A stretch of 64,000 bases of DNA. Origin: Hoeflea_A sp039025395 (GTDB taxonomy: Bacteria; Pseudomonadota; Alphaproteobacteria; Rhizobiales; Rhizobiaceae). Below are positions 8,766 through 17,164 of this stretch, in pieces; the stretch's first letter is position 1, and the number at the start of each line of letters is the position of its first letter. Both the position numbers and the translations under genes were made by a program. Under the pieces are notes generated by a model, which saw nothing but the letters and a program-made list of their open reading frames with translations, was not told the DNA's origin and searched no databases. The stretch spans positions 1 through 64,000 of the forward strand of contig JBCCOK010000028.1 of the NCBI GenBank assembly GCA_039025395.1. Direction: 5' to 3'.

Positions 8766-9886
8766 GCTTGAGGGTTGCCATAGTTGGTGCGGGTGTCGGA
8801 GGCCTGACGCTGGCAATTGCGCGGCGGCGGTCCAATCACCATGTCACCATCTTTGAGCAGACGGCCCGGTTTGCACGCGTCGGCGCCGATGTGAATCTGA
8901 CTCCCAATGCCGTGCACGCGCTCAACCAACTGGGAATTGGCAGCGCGCTGGCAAAGCGCGCGGCCAGCCCGACCCACCGCATCAGCAGAACATGGGACAG
9001 CGGGGAAGAAACGTCGCGGATCGAGCTGCGGGCGGCCGCCGAGAAGAAATACGGTGCATCTCAATTGACCATTCACCGGGCGGATCTTCTGCAGGAACTC
9101 GAAGGCGCAGTTGCGTCCGAATGTTTCCAAATGGGGCACAGGGTGACCGGGATTAAGCAGAACGCCGACGCGGCAACCGTGATGAACGGCAATCCCGTTT
9201 CAAAGCCATTTGATGTGGTTGTCGGCGCAGACGGGATTCACTCCGCGGTGCGCAGCGCTCTGTTCGGTGCTGAGTCGCCGGAATTCACGGGCCTCGTTTC
9301 CTATCGCGGCACATTTGCCCGGGAACGGCTTCAGGATGGTCCGAATCTTGATGCATTCACCAAATGGTGGGGTCCCGACGAGGCACGGCAGATCGTAACA
9401 TTCCCATTGAGCGCGGGGCAGGAGATTTTTGTCTTTGCGACAACGCCGCAGGACGATTGGCGTGAAGAGAGCTGGACATCACCCGGCGACGTGGAGGAAC
9501 TGCGCGCCGCGTATGCAGACTTTCACCCCGAAGCCCGGGCATTGCTAGATGCGTGCACGAAGGTAACAAAATCGGCTCTTTATATCCGCAATCCGATGCC
9601 AAAGTGGTCCGAGGGGCGTGCGACGCTTCTCGGCGATGCGGCGCACCCGATGACCCCATTCATGGCACAGGGTGCCTGTATGGCTATCGAGGACGCAGTC
9701 GTTCTGGCGCGTTGCCTTGAGGGCGTTGAGCGTCAAGCAATCGAGCAAGCCTTGCGGAAATATGAACAGGCCAGGAAAGAGCGGACGTCAAGGATCCAGA
9801 TCGCTTCGCGCGGCAATGAGTGGCTCAAGAAAGGTGGCAATGCGGACTGGGTCTATGGTTATGACGCGTGGCAGGTGCCGCTTTGA
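8762..9886 (+). CDS. FAD-dependent monooxygenase (salicylate-hydroxylase-like)
   Basis: Single-component flavoprotein hydroxylase of 374 residues. It has the dinucleotide-binding GAGVGG at 9-14, the DG motif GADGIHSAVR (about 158-167) that binds both FAD and NAD(P)H, and the GD motif GDAAHPMTPFMAQG (about 290-303). This arrangement fits group A aromatic hydroxylases such as salicylate or 3-hydroxybenzoate hydroxylases. I use the ATG overlapping the aldehyde dehydrogenase stop (ATGA); a longer in-frame version lacks support. Placed at the end of the operon, it could produce the ring-hydroxylated diol used by the extradiol dioxygenase. That link is inference. Confidence 0.9.
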   Translation: MSLRVAIVGAGVGGLTLAIARRRSNHHVTIFEQTARFARVGADVNLTPNAVHALNQLGIGSALAKRAASPTHRISRTWDSGEETSRIELRAAAEKKYGASQLTIHRADLLQELEGAVASECFQMGHRVTGIKQNADAATVMNGNPVSKPFDVVVGADGIHSAVRSALFGAESPEFTGLVSYRGTFARERLQDGPNLDAFTKWWGPDEARQIVTFPLSAGQEIFVFATTPQDDWREESWTSPGDVEELRAAYADFHPEARALLDACTKVTKSALYIRNPMPKWSEGRATLLGDAAHPMTPFMAQGACMAIEDAVVLARCLEGVERQAIEQALRKYEQARKERTSRIQIASRGNEWLKKGGNADWVYGYDAWQVPL

Positions 9887-10422
9887 AACCCTTGAAGGAA
9901 ATCACGGCCTTTCAAATACGGAAGCGTCTGAGTGAACCACCGGTTTTTGGTCATTTTGTCGATTTGACCCGGAGGATCATTAAAGAACCGCTTGATCTTT
10001 CAGGTCTTGTTCTGTGCGGGTTTGATTTTTCAGGAAGTCTTTTTGAAAGCGATGTTCGTCTTGACCATGCAACGTGCAAGGGCATCAGCTGGTTTCGAGG
10101 TGTCCATTTCGCAGCCGCAGTCGATTTCAGTTCCGCCTGTTTCTTCAACGACGCGCGTTTTGACAAAGCGTTTTTCCGATCGGTGGCCAATTTTCGGTCG
10201 GCGGAGTTCCGCGGAATCGCGACTTTTGACGGATGCGTCTCGGAGGCGCGTCTGGATTTTTCGGATATCCTGGCCAATGGCAATTTCTCCATCGCCGGCG
10301 CGCACCTCAAAAAGAGATCGCAGCTGAGCGGGGCAGCCTTGATTGGTGGTTTCTGGCACCGTGATTTGCCCACCACACAATTCGATGGCCTCGACCGTTG
10401 CGACATATTCGGAAGGACGTAA
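9883..10422 (+). CDS. Pentapeptide-repeat-like protein of unknown function
   Basis: About 179 residues. From about residue 30 the chain shows regular five-residue periodicity with a central Phe/Leu and flanking Ala/Ser (for example FDFSG, ATFDG, RLDFS), typical of the right-handed quadrilateral beta-helix of pentapeptide proteins, though the repeats are imperfect. I prefer the TTG start overlapping the monooxygenase stop (TTGA); an in-frame GTG 15 bp earlier is possible. The overlap makes it the last gene of the oxygenase operon. Nothing in the sequence shows a catalytic site or membrane segment, and its role beside the monooxygenase is unknown. Confidence 0.6.
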   Translation: MKPLKEITAFQIRKRLSEPPVFGHFVDLTRRIIKEPLDLSGLVLCGFDFSGSLFESDVRLDHATCKGISWFRGVHFAAAVDFSSACFFNDARFDKAFFRSVANFRSAEFRGIATFDGCVSEARLDFSDILANGNFSIAGAHLKKRSQLSGAALIGGFWHRDLPTTQFDGLDRCDIFGRT

Positions 10423-10662
10423 ACCAGATATTCATCCGGTCCCGTTTTTCTTCTCTCAAACCGGAAATTCGCCCATTGGGCTCAACATTTGCTTTCTCTC
10501 GTGCACTGATGTCTGAATGGTAAGACGTCGTGCCTTTTCTTTGTTTTCTCTCGGTCTGCCAAACCCGCGGCAACCGCGGCTCGGGCGCCGCCCGTTTCCG
10601 ACAGCCAATCCTCGAAAGCGTCCTCGCGCCGTGCCACGCCATGCGCAAAAAACAGGTGGCAG

Positions 10663-11830
10663 TCACTGGTTTCGCCGTTCTCCTTCGATCGGCCGATATA
10701 CGAAGTGTTGGAAGCTTGCTTCTGCTTCACTGCCGGATGTGTCGAAAGCAATCATGCCGACGAACGTGCCCTTAAAGACCCATGGGCACCGCGCCCGCCC
10801 TCATCGGAAGTAACGGACGCATCGAGAACGGGGCGACTTTCTGCCAATCCCGGCCCTGACGCCACCAGAATTGCTGAGAGGCGTGATCGACAGTGACGCG
10901 CAACTCCACCGGCCCGTCCTGCAGTGTCACCGGCGTGTCGAGCGGATAGTCAAGGCGCCCGTCCGGGAAATCGCCAGGACAGGACATCAGGACCAGCACA
11001 CGCCCAAGGCCTGGTTCGAAACTGACCAACAGGGAATGGTGCTTGAAGCGGTTGTAATAGGTGGTGAGCCCGGCGTTCTGCTGGTAGTTGACCGGCTCGA
11101 AATCCAAAAGTGTCGTTTCCGCCTCATAAACGAAGTTCTCCTGCCTTCGGGCAACAAGGGATTGCTCAAACCAGCTTCCAATGCTTTCGCGTCCGATCAG
11201 CGTCAGGCCGTGGTCCACGCGGAAGATGCGGTCACGATCCGGCGTCCGAAGCCACTGGAAGTCCATCGGCAGATCCGGTCCCTGGAAGTCATAGTTTGCC
11301 TCGCCTTTCAGCGCAGGCTGCGTGTCCACCGGTGCGGGAACGTTGCTTCGGACCAGGAGGCCACCGTCTTCCAACCATGGCCAATCGTCGCGCCATTCCA
11401 CGCGTTCGATGCCGCTTTCGCGGCCAAGTTGACAATAGCGTCCGTTGCCCTGTCGATCAGGGATCGGGCGGCCCGTCAGGAAAGAATGATAGCCTTCGCC
11501 CCAATGCGTTTCGACGTATTGGCCATGGCCCGTGCGCTGGATTGGTGCATCAGGAGTGTCCTTCGCCGTCATCAGGTATTTCTGCGGATGCGTCTCGTAA
11601 GGGCCGCGGATGTTGCGCGATCGCGCGTAGGTCACGGCGTGCTCAAATGCAGTGCCGCCTTCTGCCGTCGTCAGGAGATACCAGCCTGCGTGTTTGAAGA
11701 GGTGCGGCGCCTCGGTCAGCCCAAGTTCGGTCCCGGCATAGATGTTGGTTAACTCGCCCGTCAGTCCCTCCTCGGGTGACCACTCCTGCAAGAGGATGCC
11801 GTCGAAACTGGGGTGAGCGGGGTTGCCTCC
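10663..11830 (-). pseudogene. Broken GH43 beta-xylosidase (5' truncated, two frameshifts)
   Basis: C-terminal two thirds of a glycoside hydrolase family 43 beta-xylosidase, which would release xylose from xylo-oligosaccharides. GTELGLTEAPHL and the later LPMDFQWLRTP region are characteristic of the five-bladed propeller and the beta-sandwich that follows. The first roughly 180 residues, including the first catalytic Asp, are missing: family similarity stops near 11830, where an IS3 remnant begins. Near the other end two single-base deletions break the frame, one near 10830-10833 and one near 10772-10776. Restoring both recovers the family ending DASVTSDEGGRGAHGS and GTFVGMIAFDTSGSEAEA, with a stop at 10663. 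Without repair the frame stops at 10772. Three lesions make it a clear pseudogene. Confidence 0.85.
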
Positions 11831-11837
11831 GGTGCCT

Positions 11838-12222
11838 GGACTGCGCTTCAGCTATCGTGGCGAGGATGGAGTTGCAACCATGGAACAGGTCTGCGCCCGG
11901 ATCCGCTATCCGAAGACGATCCGTGTCGATCAGGGCTCAGAATTCATCTCCCGTGACATGGATCTTTGGACCTAACAGAATGGCGTCACGCTGGACTTCT
12001 AAAGGCCGGGAAAGCCGGCCGACAATTCTTTCATCGAGGCATTCAGCGGGCGGTTCCGGGCTGAGCGTTTGAATGCCCACTGGTTTCTGAGCCTTGCGGA
12101 TGCAGCCGAAAAGTTGGAGGACTGGCGTAGAGATTACAACGAACAGCGGCCCCACGGGGCTGTTGGTAATAAAGTCCCGCTGGACCTGTTGGAATCGGAA
12201 CACATAGCCAGCCTGTGTTCCT
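11838..12222 (+). mobile_element. IS3-family transposase (OrfB) remnant
   Basis: A degenerate C-terminal part of an IS3-type DDE transposase. The frame reads YPKTIRVDQGSEF (second catalytic Asp), then two in-frame stop codons (TAA near 11974 and 12002), then DNSFIEAFSGRFRAERLN (catalytic Glu) and DWRRDYNEQRPHGAVGNK, the usual end. OrfA, the first half of OrfB and clear terminal repeats are not visible, so it cannot move by itself. It sits between the truncated GH43 gene and the xylitol dehydrogenase and is probably what removed the GH43 5' end. It is a different subgroup from the IS3 remnant near 35.3 kb. Confidence 0.85.
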
Positions 12223-12311
12223 GATTTGGTCCGAAAAACTCAACACCCTGCCGGGTACGTTGGGGAGCACTGCAGACAGCCGGAGCCGTCAAAGGCTGAG
12301 GAGGGTTCGTT

Positions 12312-13355
12312 TTGGAAGCACTTGTACTGGAAGAAAAAGAAAAAATCGCACTTCGTGATGTGAACATCGACGAGTCGTTGGGGCCGCACGACGTTCGGAT
12401 TGATTTAAGAACTGTCGGCGTGTGCGGCAGCGACATCCACTATTATCAGCACGGCGCGATCGGGCCATTTGTGGTTCGCGAACCCATGATCCTGGGCCAT
12501 GAAGCATCCGGGCAAATTGTGGAAACAGGGTCCGCGGTGGCCGATCTGAAAGTCGGCGATCGCGTCTGCATGGAGCCGGGGATTCCCGACCCGAATGGCA
12601 AAGCGACACGCCTCGGGCTTTACAATCTCGATCCTGCAGTGCGGTTTTGGGCAACGCCACCCGTTCACGGAGTGCTGCGCGCATCCGTTGTGCACCCGGC
12701 GGCCTTCACTTTCAAACTGCCTGATCACGTCAGCTATGCCGAGGGTGCGATGGTCGAGCCGCTTGCCGTGGGAATGCACGCAGCGAATAAGGCTCGTATT
12801 CAACCCGGCGACGTCGCGGTGGTGCTGGGTGCAGGCCCTATCGGATTGTTGCAGGTGCTGGCAGCGTTGGCAGCGGGATGCAGCCACGTCATCGCTACGG
12901 ATATCGAGCAACCCAAACTCGAACTTGCCGCAACGTTGGGTCCTGTCACTCCGGTCAATGTGGCGAGGGAAAACCTCAAAGAGATCGTCATGGCGATCAC
13001 CGACGGCTGGGGCGCGGACGTGGTGTTCGAATGTAGCGGCAACACACGGGCGGCCGCCGGTGTTTTTGAGCCTTTGCGCCCCGGCGGAACGGTTGTGTTT
13101 GTCGGAATGCCTTTGGAACCTGTTCCCTACGATGTGCCAGCAGCCCAGATAAAGGAGGCGCGCGTTGAACATGTATTCCGATATGCACATGTCTACCAGC
13201 GCGCGATCGCGCTGATCGGTAGCGGCCAATTGGACGTCAAGCCTCTTATAACGGATACCTTCGGGTTTGAAGAAAGCGTCCGCGCGTTCGAATTCGCTGC
13301 CGACATGCCGGCTCCATCCGTAAAGGTTCAGATTGAGCTGGCATCCGACGTCTGA
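12312..13355 (+). CDS. NAD-dependent xylitol/sorbitol dehydrogenase
   Basis: Zinc-dependent medium-chain dehydrogenase of 347 residues, predicted to interconvert xylitol and D-xylulose, or sorbitol and fructose. Catalytic zinc ligands fit Cys38 (GVCGSD), His63-Glu64 (GHEASG) and Glu149 (MVEPLAVG). The Rossmann motif is GAGPIG (about 174-179), followed by an NAD-preferring acidic residue (ATDIEQ). The structural-zinc cysteines are absent: the lobe reads EPGIPDPNGKATRLG, as in rhizobial xylitol dehydrogenases. The start is TTG, fixed by AGGAGGG at 12299-12305. With the GH43 pseudogene it points to a former xylan/pentitol locus, of which this gene is the intact survivor. Confidence 0.88.
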   Translation: MEALVLEEKEKIALRDVNIDESLGPHDVRIDLRTVGVCGSDIHYYQHGAIGPFVVREPMILGHEASGQIVETGSAVADLKVGDRVCMEPGIPDPNGKATRLGLYNLDPAVRFWATPPVHGVLRASVVHPAAFTFKLPDHVSYAEGAMVEPLAVGMHAANKARIQPGDVAVVLGAGPIGLLQVLAALAAGCSHVIATDIEQPKLELAATLGPVTPVNVARENLKEIVMAITDGWGADVVFECSGNTRAAAGVFEPLRPGGTVVFVGMPLEPVPYDVPAAQIKEARVEHVFRYAHVYQRAIALIGSGQLDVKPLITDTFGFEESVRAFEFAADMPAPSVKVQIELASDV

Positions 13356-13821
13356 GGCAAATAGGCCACCCGATCAGTACCAGGCGCGCCGCAGAACGGG
13401 GCGGAGGCCTTCACAACCTTTCATTGGTTGAGCTGTAGCGAATAGCTGAACCCAACTCGCGGTCGCGTCTTTACTTTCCGCAACGCAAAAGACGTCTACT
13501 CCGGGTGGTTGGCCGGTTCATATCGCGCAAGCGCGCAGGGAATTGTAATATTTTGTGTGCGATTGATCGCAGCAAATGATGCCTAACTCACCCCGACGGA
13601 AAATGGCCGGCCGGCTGGTCCAACAATGGGTAGCAGCTCACCGCGAAGCGGATGTTTGCTTTAGCCAGCGCAGAGATTATTTACGAAGCCTCAAGAGTGC
13701 GCTTCTTCTAACATCTGCTTTTGGATGGTGGTCAGCTTGCAATCTTTCGCCCAATGGATGGATTGAAAGTGCCGTCATACGATAAAGGCGGGTGGGATCA
13801 TTGAGGATACAAGACGGACCT
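13356..13821. other. Gene-free interval
   Basis: About 470 bp between the xylitol dehydrogenase and the membrane protein. A short plus-strand frame (13576-13785) exists but has no recognisable domain, signal peptide or convincing ribosome binding site. I see no RNA gene, repeat or IS end here. Confidence 0.5.
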
Positions 13822-14484
13822 ATGAGACTTTCGCCCGCGAGATTTCTGCTCATAAACATCCTTTTGACGGGCGCATTTTATGTCTTCAGTTTCATTGCAC
13901 TCGGCGGCTCTGTTCCCACGATTGAGTCGAACGGCGCAGAGATAGTTGCCTGGTTTACCGACAACGGCATGAATGCCAAGATCTATGCGTGGGCATCTGC
14001 TTTCGTTTCGCTTGGCCTCATGATCTTTGCCGGTCAGGTCACCGCCCTCCTGCCTCAGCCTCATCGCTACGTGTTCTTTGCGGGTGTATTGGGTTTTGCT
14101 CTGACCGCACAAGTTCAGGCATGGATCTGGGCTGGCCTCGCCTATGATCCGAGCGCGCTTTCCGAGGCAGCAGCGCGGGTCGTATTCGCGATAGCCGCTT
14201 TTTGGGGGCCGCTCGTCAACGCCTCGACGACCGCCATGGCCTTGGCAGTGGCTGCTCTGGGCTTTGGAACGCACAAGATCATTCCGAGTTGGCTTGCCTG
14301 GATCAGTCTCGTGTTCGGGCTTGAGCAGGCGATCGAGACCGTGACCATATTCGGTGTATCCGGCTTCATTGCGCCGGGCGGAACGATGAACGTATATATT
14401 GGTGGACTGCTTGGGTTTGTCTGGGTCGGCGGGATCGTTCGTTGGTCCATGCAACGCTTGAATGAAGGCAATGCGGAACAATGA
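13822..14484 (+). CDS. Multi-pass integral membrane protein, function unknown
   Basis: About 220 residues, very hydrophobic, with roughly six membrane segments: starting at FLLINILLTGAFYVFSFIAL (residues 8-27), then near 50-70, 80-105, 120-145, 155-175 and 185-205. The C-terminus is short and charged. I do not recognise a named family, although the layout resembles small DUF4386/DoxX-type membrane proteins. The chosen ATG begins just before the first membrane segment; an in-frame GTG 30 bp upstream (13792) cannot be excluded. It stands alone, with a gene-free stretch before it and a convergent gene after it. Confidence 0.6.
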   Translation: MRLSPARFLLINILLTGAFYVFSFIALGGSVPTIESNGAEIVAWFTDNGMNAKIYAWASAFVSLGLMIFAGQVTALLPQPHRYVFFAGVLGFALTAQVQAWIWAGLAYDPSALSEAAARVVFAIAAFWGPLVNASTTAMALAVAALGFGTHKIIPSWLAWISLVFGLEQAIETVTIFGVSGFIAPGGTMNVYIGGLLGFVWVGGIVRWSMQRLNEGNAEQ

Positions 14485-14608
14485 AAGGGCTTCAGCGATT
14501 GCCGCGATTGTGTTGGTTAAAAGGAGTTTCTTCTTTTTCGCGTCGCCTCAGTAAACGAACAAGAATCTCCATCGCTTTCCGTGCGGATCGAGCTTGGTGC
14601 TGCTCGAA

Positions 14609-15091
14609 CTAAGCTGAGACCGATACGCCCGTGGCATAGGCATAGGATCGAGCAACGATCTTTTTGACGGTTTCCAGTTCGCCGGTATCTCGAGGGGAGA
14701 AGATCATGACCAGGCCGGGCGGAAATTGACCTTGGGTCACCAGATAATGATCTTCCCCCCATCCGGTTTCTTTCACCATTTCCACCTCATGGGGTGGCAA
14801 CATCAGGTGCATGCTTCCATTGTCGGGTTTCGGATGAATATGTGCGAATTCCCGACCGATCATAAATGCCCTTCTGTTGCCCTGCACGCCTTCACACAGC
14901 ACGAGTGCCCGTGACCCTGGAACGGAAATGCCACTATGCTCATTGAGGATTTCCGGAAGCGAGAAGCACCATGAGTGGAGCTTTTCGACAATGTCGTCGG
15001 GGCCATGCTGGGTTAGCTGAGAGTGCGGCAAACGTTGAAGCGTCTTGGGTGCAGGTCCACGGCGCTGCGGCAGGCTAAGATTGCTTTCCAT
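14609..15091 (-). CDS. Luciferase-domain (DUF5519-type) protein
   Basis: About 160 residues matching the small family annotated as luciferase domain-containing. It has GREFAHIHPKPDNGSMHL in the middle and FSPRDTGELETVKKIV at the end, with conserved His-x-His-Pro. The name derives from a domain of eukaryotic luciferases and does not mean light production; bacterial members have no firm function. The start is set by GAGGA 8 bp upstream of the ATG; a longer in-frame version would run into the divergent LysR promoter. It is transcribed away from the LysR gene with an 83-bp shared intergenic region, so it is the likely LysR target. Confidence 0.75.
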   Translation of the reverse strand: MESNLSLPQRRGPAPKTLQRLPHSQLTQHGPDDIVEKLHSWCFSLPEILNEHSGISVPGSRALVLCEGVQGNRRAFMIGREFAHIHPKPDNGSMHLMLPPHEVEMVKETGWGEDHYLVTQGQFPPGLVMIFSPRDTGELETVKKIVARSYAYATGVSVSA

Positions 15092-15133
15092 CGTCAAGTC
15101 CTCGCTGTTGCTTGGCTGAAAGATGGTTGTTAA

Positions 15134-15164
15134 TTCTGGCAAGTAAATTGATAGTTCTTGCAAG
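15134..15164. promoter_or_regulatory. Candidate LysR operator: direct repeat with 21-bp period
   Basis: TTCTGGCAAG (15134-15143) and TTCTTGCAAG (15155-15164) repeat with one mismatch and a 21-bp period, that is two helical turns. The second copy contains the palindrome CTTGCAAG. The pair lies in the divergent promoter region between the luciferase-domain gene and the LysR gene, immediately upstream of the LysR start. The operator role is inference. Confidence 0.45.
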
Positions 15165-15174
15165 CAGGCTTTGC

Positions 15175-16092
15175 ATGAAAGCACAGACAGGTGTTCGGGC
15201 GCGGAACGCGCAGAAGGTCGATTGGAGCGACATGCCGTATGTTCTGTCCGTTTGTGAAGCGGGAAGCCTGGCAGGTGCGGCCCGGATGATGAATGTCAAT
15301 CACTCAACCGTTTATCGCAGAATTGAAGGGGTAGAGGCGAGGCTTGGCGTGCGCCTCTTTGAACGACACAGTCACGGATATACAATGACGCCCGCCGGAG
15401 AGCTCTTTTACGCCCGGGCTATCGTGCTTTGCGAGGGTATGAGTCAGATCGAGTTGGAGTTGGGCGGCAAGGACCTTCGGCTTGAGGGGCAATTGACCGT
15501 CACGACCACGGACTCGTTGCTGCACTGTCTCACGCCGGTTTTTTCAGCCTTTCAGGATTCCCATCCAGACGTGGACCTTCGCCTGCTTTCAGACGCTCAG
15601 TCCCTGGATTTGTCGCGGCGAGACGCCGACATTGCCCTAAGACCCACCCTCAACCCACCGCAACATTGGGTTGGCCGCAGGGTATCGAAAATTCTATGCG
15701 CGCCCTACGCAAGCAAAGCCTATCGGGACAAGGCAACGACCCTGCCGCCTGAAAAATTGCGATGGATCATGTTGGACGATGATCTCGACCAATCTCCAAT
15801 GAGCAAAATCACCCTTATGAAAAAGCATCAAGACGCGCGGGTCACGGTTGTGAGCACCGTGATGGGCGTTTTTGATGCTGTCAAATCAGGGCTGGGCCTG
15901 GCCATCCTTCCAAGTTATCTCGGCGAACAATCCGACGGGCTGGTGAGACTGGATGAGCCGGAAAAGAGTGTCGTTTGGGACCTCTGGTTGCTGGCCCATC
16001 CCGATGTCCGGCGCAGTGCGCGTGTCCATGCCTTCTTTGAGTTTGCGGCAGCAAAACTCACCGAAGACTTTTTTGAGGTACCGCAGTCTTGA
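15175..16092 (+). CDS. LysR-family transcriptional regulator
   Basis: LTTR of about 305 residues. The N-terminal winged helix-turn-helix includes SVCEAGSLAGAARMMNVNHS followed by RRIEGVEARLGVRLFER (about residues 25-65), then the two-lobed periplasmic-binding-like effector domain from about 95 (EGQLTVTTTDSLL), with GVFDAVKSGLGLAILP near 245. I start at the ATG at 15175 because upstream in-frame codons would overlap the likely operator. It probably controls the divergent luciferase-domain gene and itself. The effector is unknown. Confidence 0.9.
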   Translation: MKAQTGVRARNAQKVDWSDMPYVLSVCEAGSLAGAARMMNVNHSTVYRRIEGVEARLGVRLFERHSHGYTMTPAGELFYARAIVLCEGMSQIELELGGKDLRLEGQLTVTTTDSLLHCLTPVFSAFQDSHPDVDLRLLSDAQSLDLSRRDADIALRPTLNPPQHWVGRRVSKILCAPYASKAYRDKATTLPPEKLRWIMLDDDLDQSPMSKITLMKKHQDARVTVVSTVMGVFDAVKSGLGLAILPSYLGEQSDGLVRLDEPEKSVVWDLWLLAHPDVRRSARVHAFFEFAAAKLTEDFFEVPQS

Positions 16093-16442
16093 TCTTGAAC
16101 GCCTCACCCAATGGCAATGTTGGGAGATGAGCCGGCGTCACCTCGCTCATGTTTTCATACAAAAATTTTGTGCATATTTTGCCAATTCCGTTGCAGAAAA
16201 TTCGTGCCATCTTCCCTTGCAATCAACAGGATTGGGCAGCATGGCATCACCGGCCGCTAAAACCATTGTCTCCCCAATGCAAGGTTCACAATATCTGAGC
16301 GGCTCATGATACGCGGACGTCATCAATGAAGATGTCTGCTTAAAGGCACTTTTGACCAACTTCGTATCTCCGGGCTTCTGATGTAATCTGCCGACAAACG
16401 TAAATGTTTCGAGGTCAGAGAGTGGGCAACGGTCAAAAATCA
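16093..16442. other. Gene-free interval
   Basis: About 350 bp between the LysR gene and the PPOX-family gene. An open minus-strand frame covers it but has no family features and no ribosome binding site. The local base composition is more AT-rich than the flanks. Nothing else is recognisable. Confidence 0.5.
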
Positions 16443-17012
16443 ATGTTCCATCAGGGGCACCGCGAACTGCAGGACCGATTTGATGGTCGTAGACTAGCTG
16501 ATGCGCTGGAAAGCCACTTCCGATACACGGCTTTTGAGCCTGACCATATCGCGTTGATCGAAGGGGCAGCGTTTTTCTTTCTTGCCACAGCGCATGCGGA
16601 AAGTGTCGATTGTTCGTACAAAGGTGGTCCGCCGGGTTTTGTACGGGTGACTAGCCCGACCACGTTGGAATGGCCGGACTATGATGGCAACTCAATGTAT
16701 CGCAGCTTGGGAAATATCTTGCGTTCACCTCGTGCAGGCTTGCTTTTCATCCGCTTCGGTGAGACGCCCACACGGCTCAGGGTAAATGGCGCTTGCGAGT
16801 TGATCGAGACCGTTGGAAGCAATCTGACAGTACGCCTTTACGCTGACGAGATATTTCCCAATTGCCCGCGATACATCCCGGACATCGCAAATGACGTTCC
16901 TTCCCCTTATACTCCTCAAGGTAACGAGGTTGGCCCGAAGCCAGCCTGGAAAAACATGCCCGGCCTTGCTGAAAATCTACCCGAGGATGACCCACATTCC
17001 CGGGAGAGATAG
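16443..17012 (+). CDS. Pyridoxamine-5'-phosphate-oxidase-family (flavin-binding split-barrel) protein
   Basis: About 189 residues of the PPOX-type split barrel. The region FFFLATAHAESVDCSYKGGPPGFVRV (seen in two halves around residues 45-70) and YDGNSMYRSLGNILRSPRAGLLFI are typical of FMN- or F420-binding split-barrel proteins, often annotated as PPOX family in MSMEG_1061-like proteins. Expected chemistry is flavin-linked reduction or oxidation of small molecules, with no known substrate. The ATG beginning MFHQGHRELQDRFD matches the family start better than an ATG 39 bp upstream. It stands alone. Confidence 0.8.
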   Translation: MFHQGHRELQDRFDGRRLADALESHFRYTAFEPDHIALIEGAAFFFLATAHAESVDCSYKGGPPGFVRVTSPTTLEWPDYDGNSMYRSLGNILRSPRAGLLFIRFGETPTRLRVNGACELIETVGSNLTVRLYADEIFPNCPRYIPDIANDVPSPYTPQGNEVGPKPAWKNMPGLAENLPEDDPHSRER

Positions 17013-17164
17013 CGTCGTTGGCACCTAAACGAACAGCAGCGTCTCTCGCAGAGCAGATCTTGGCTACCCAAACCCGACGAGCTTCAAAACTCCAACCGGT
17101 TGGTTTCCTTGCGTTTGCCGAGACGATTCAGGGATTTCCTGCAACATCAAGACGAAAGCGATCT

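Noticed and set aside
10482..10751. Minus-strand frame next to the GH43 pseudogene as a separate gene
   Set aside because: Its upstream part is the restored GH43 3' end in another frame, and the rest shows no family features, so it is probably pseudogene debris.
13576..13785. 69-codon plus-strand frame upstream of the membrane protein
   Set aside because: No domain, signal peptide or ribosome binding site. The composition is like non-coding DNA.
16147..16443. Minus-strand open frame of 98 codons between LysR and PPOX genes
   Set aside because: It has no recognisable domain or ribosome binding site and overlaps the start region of the PPOX gene.
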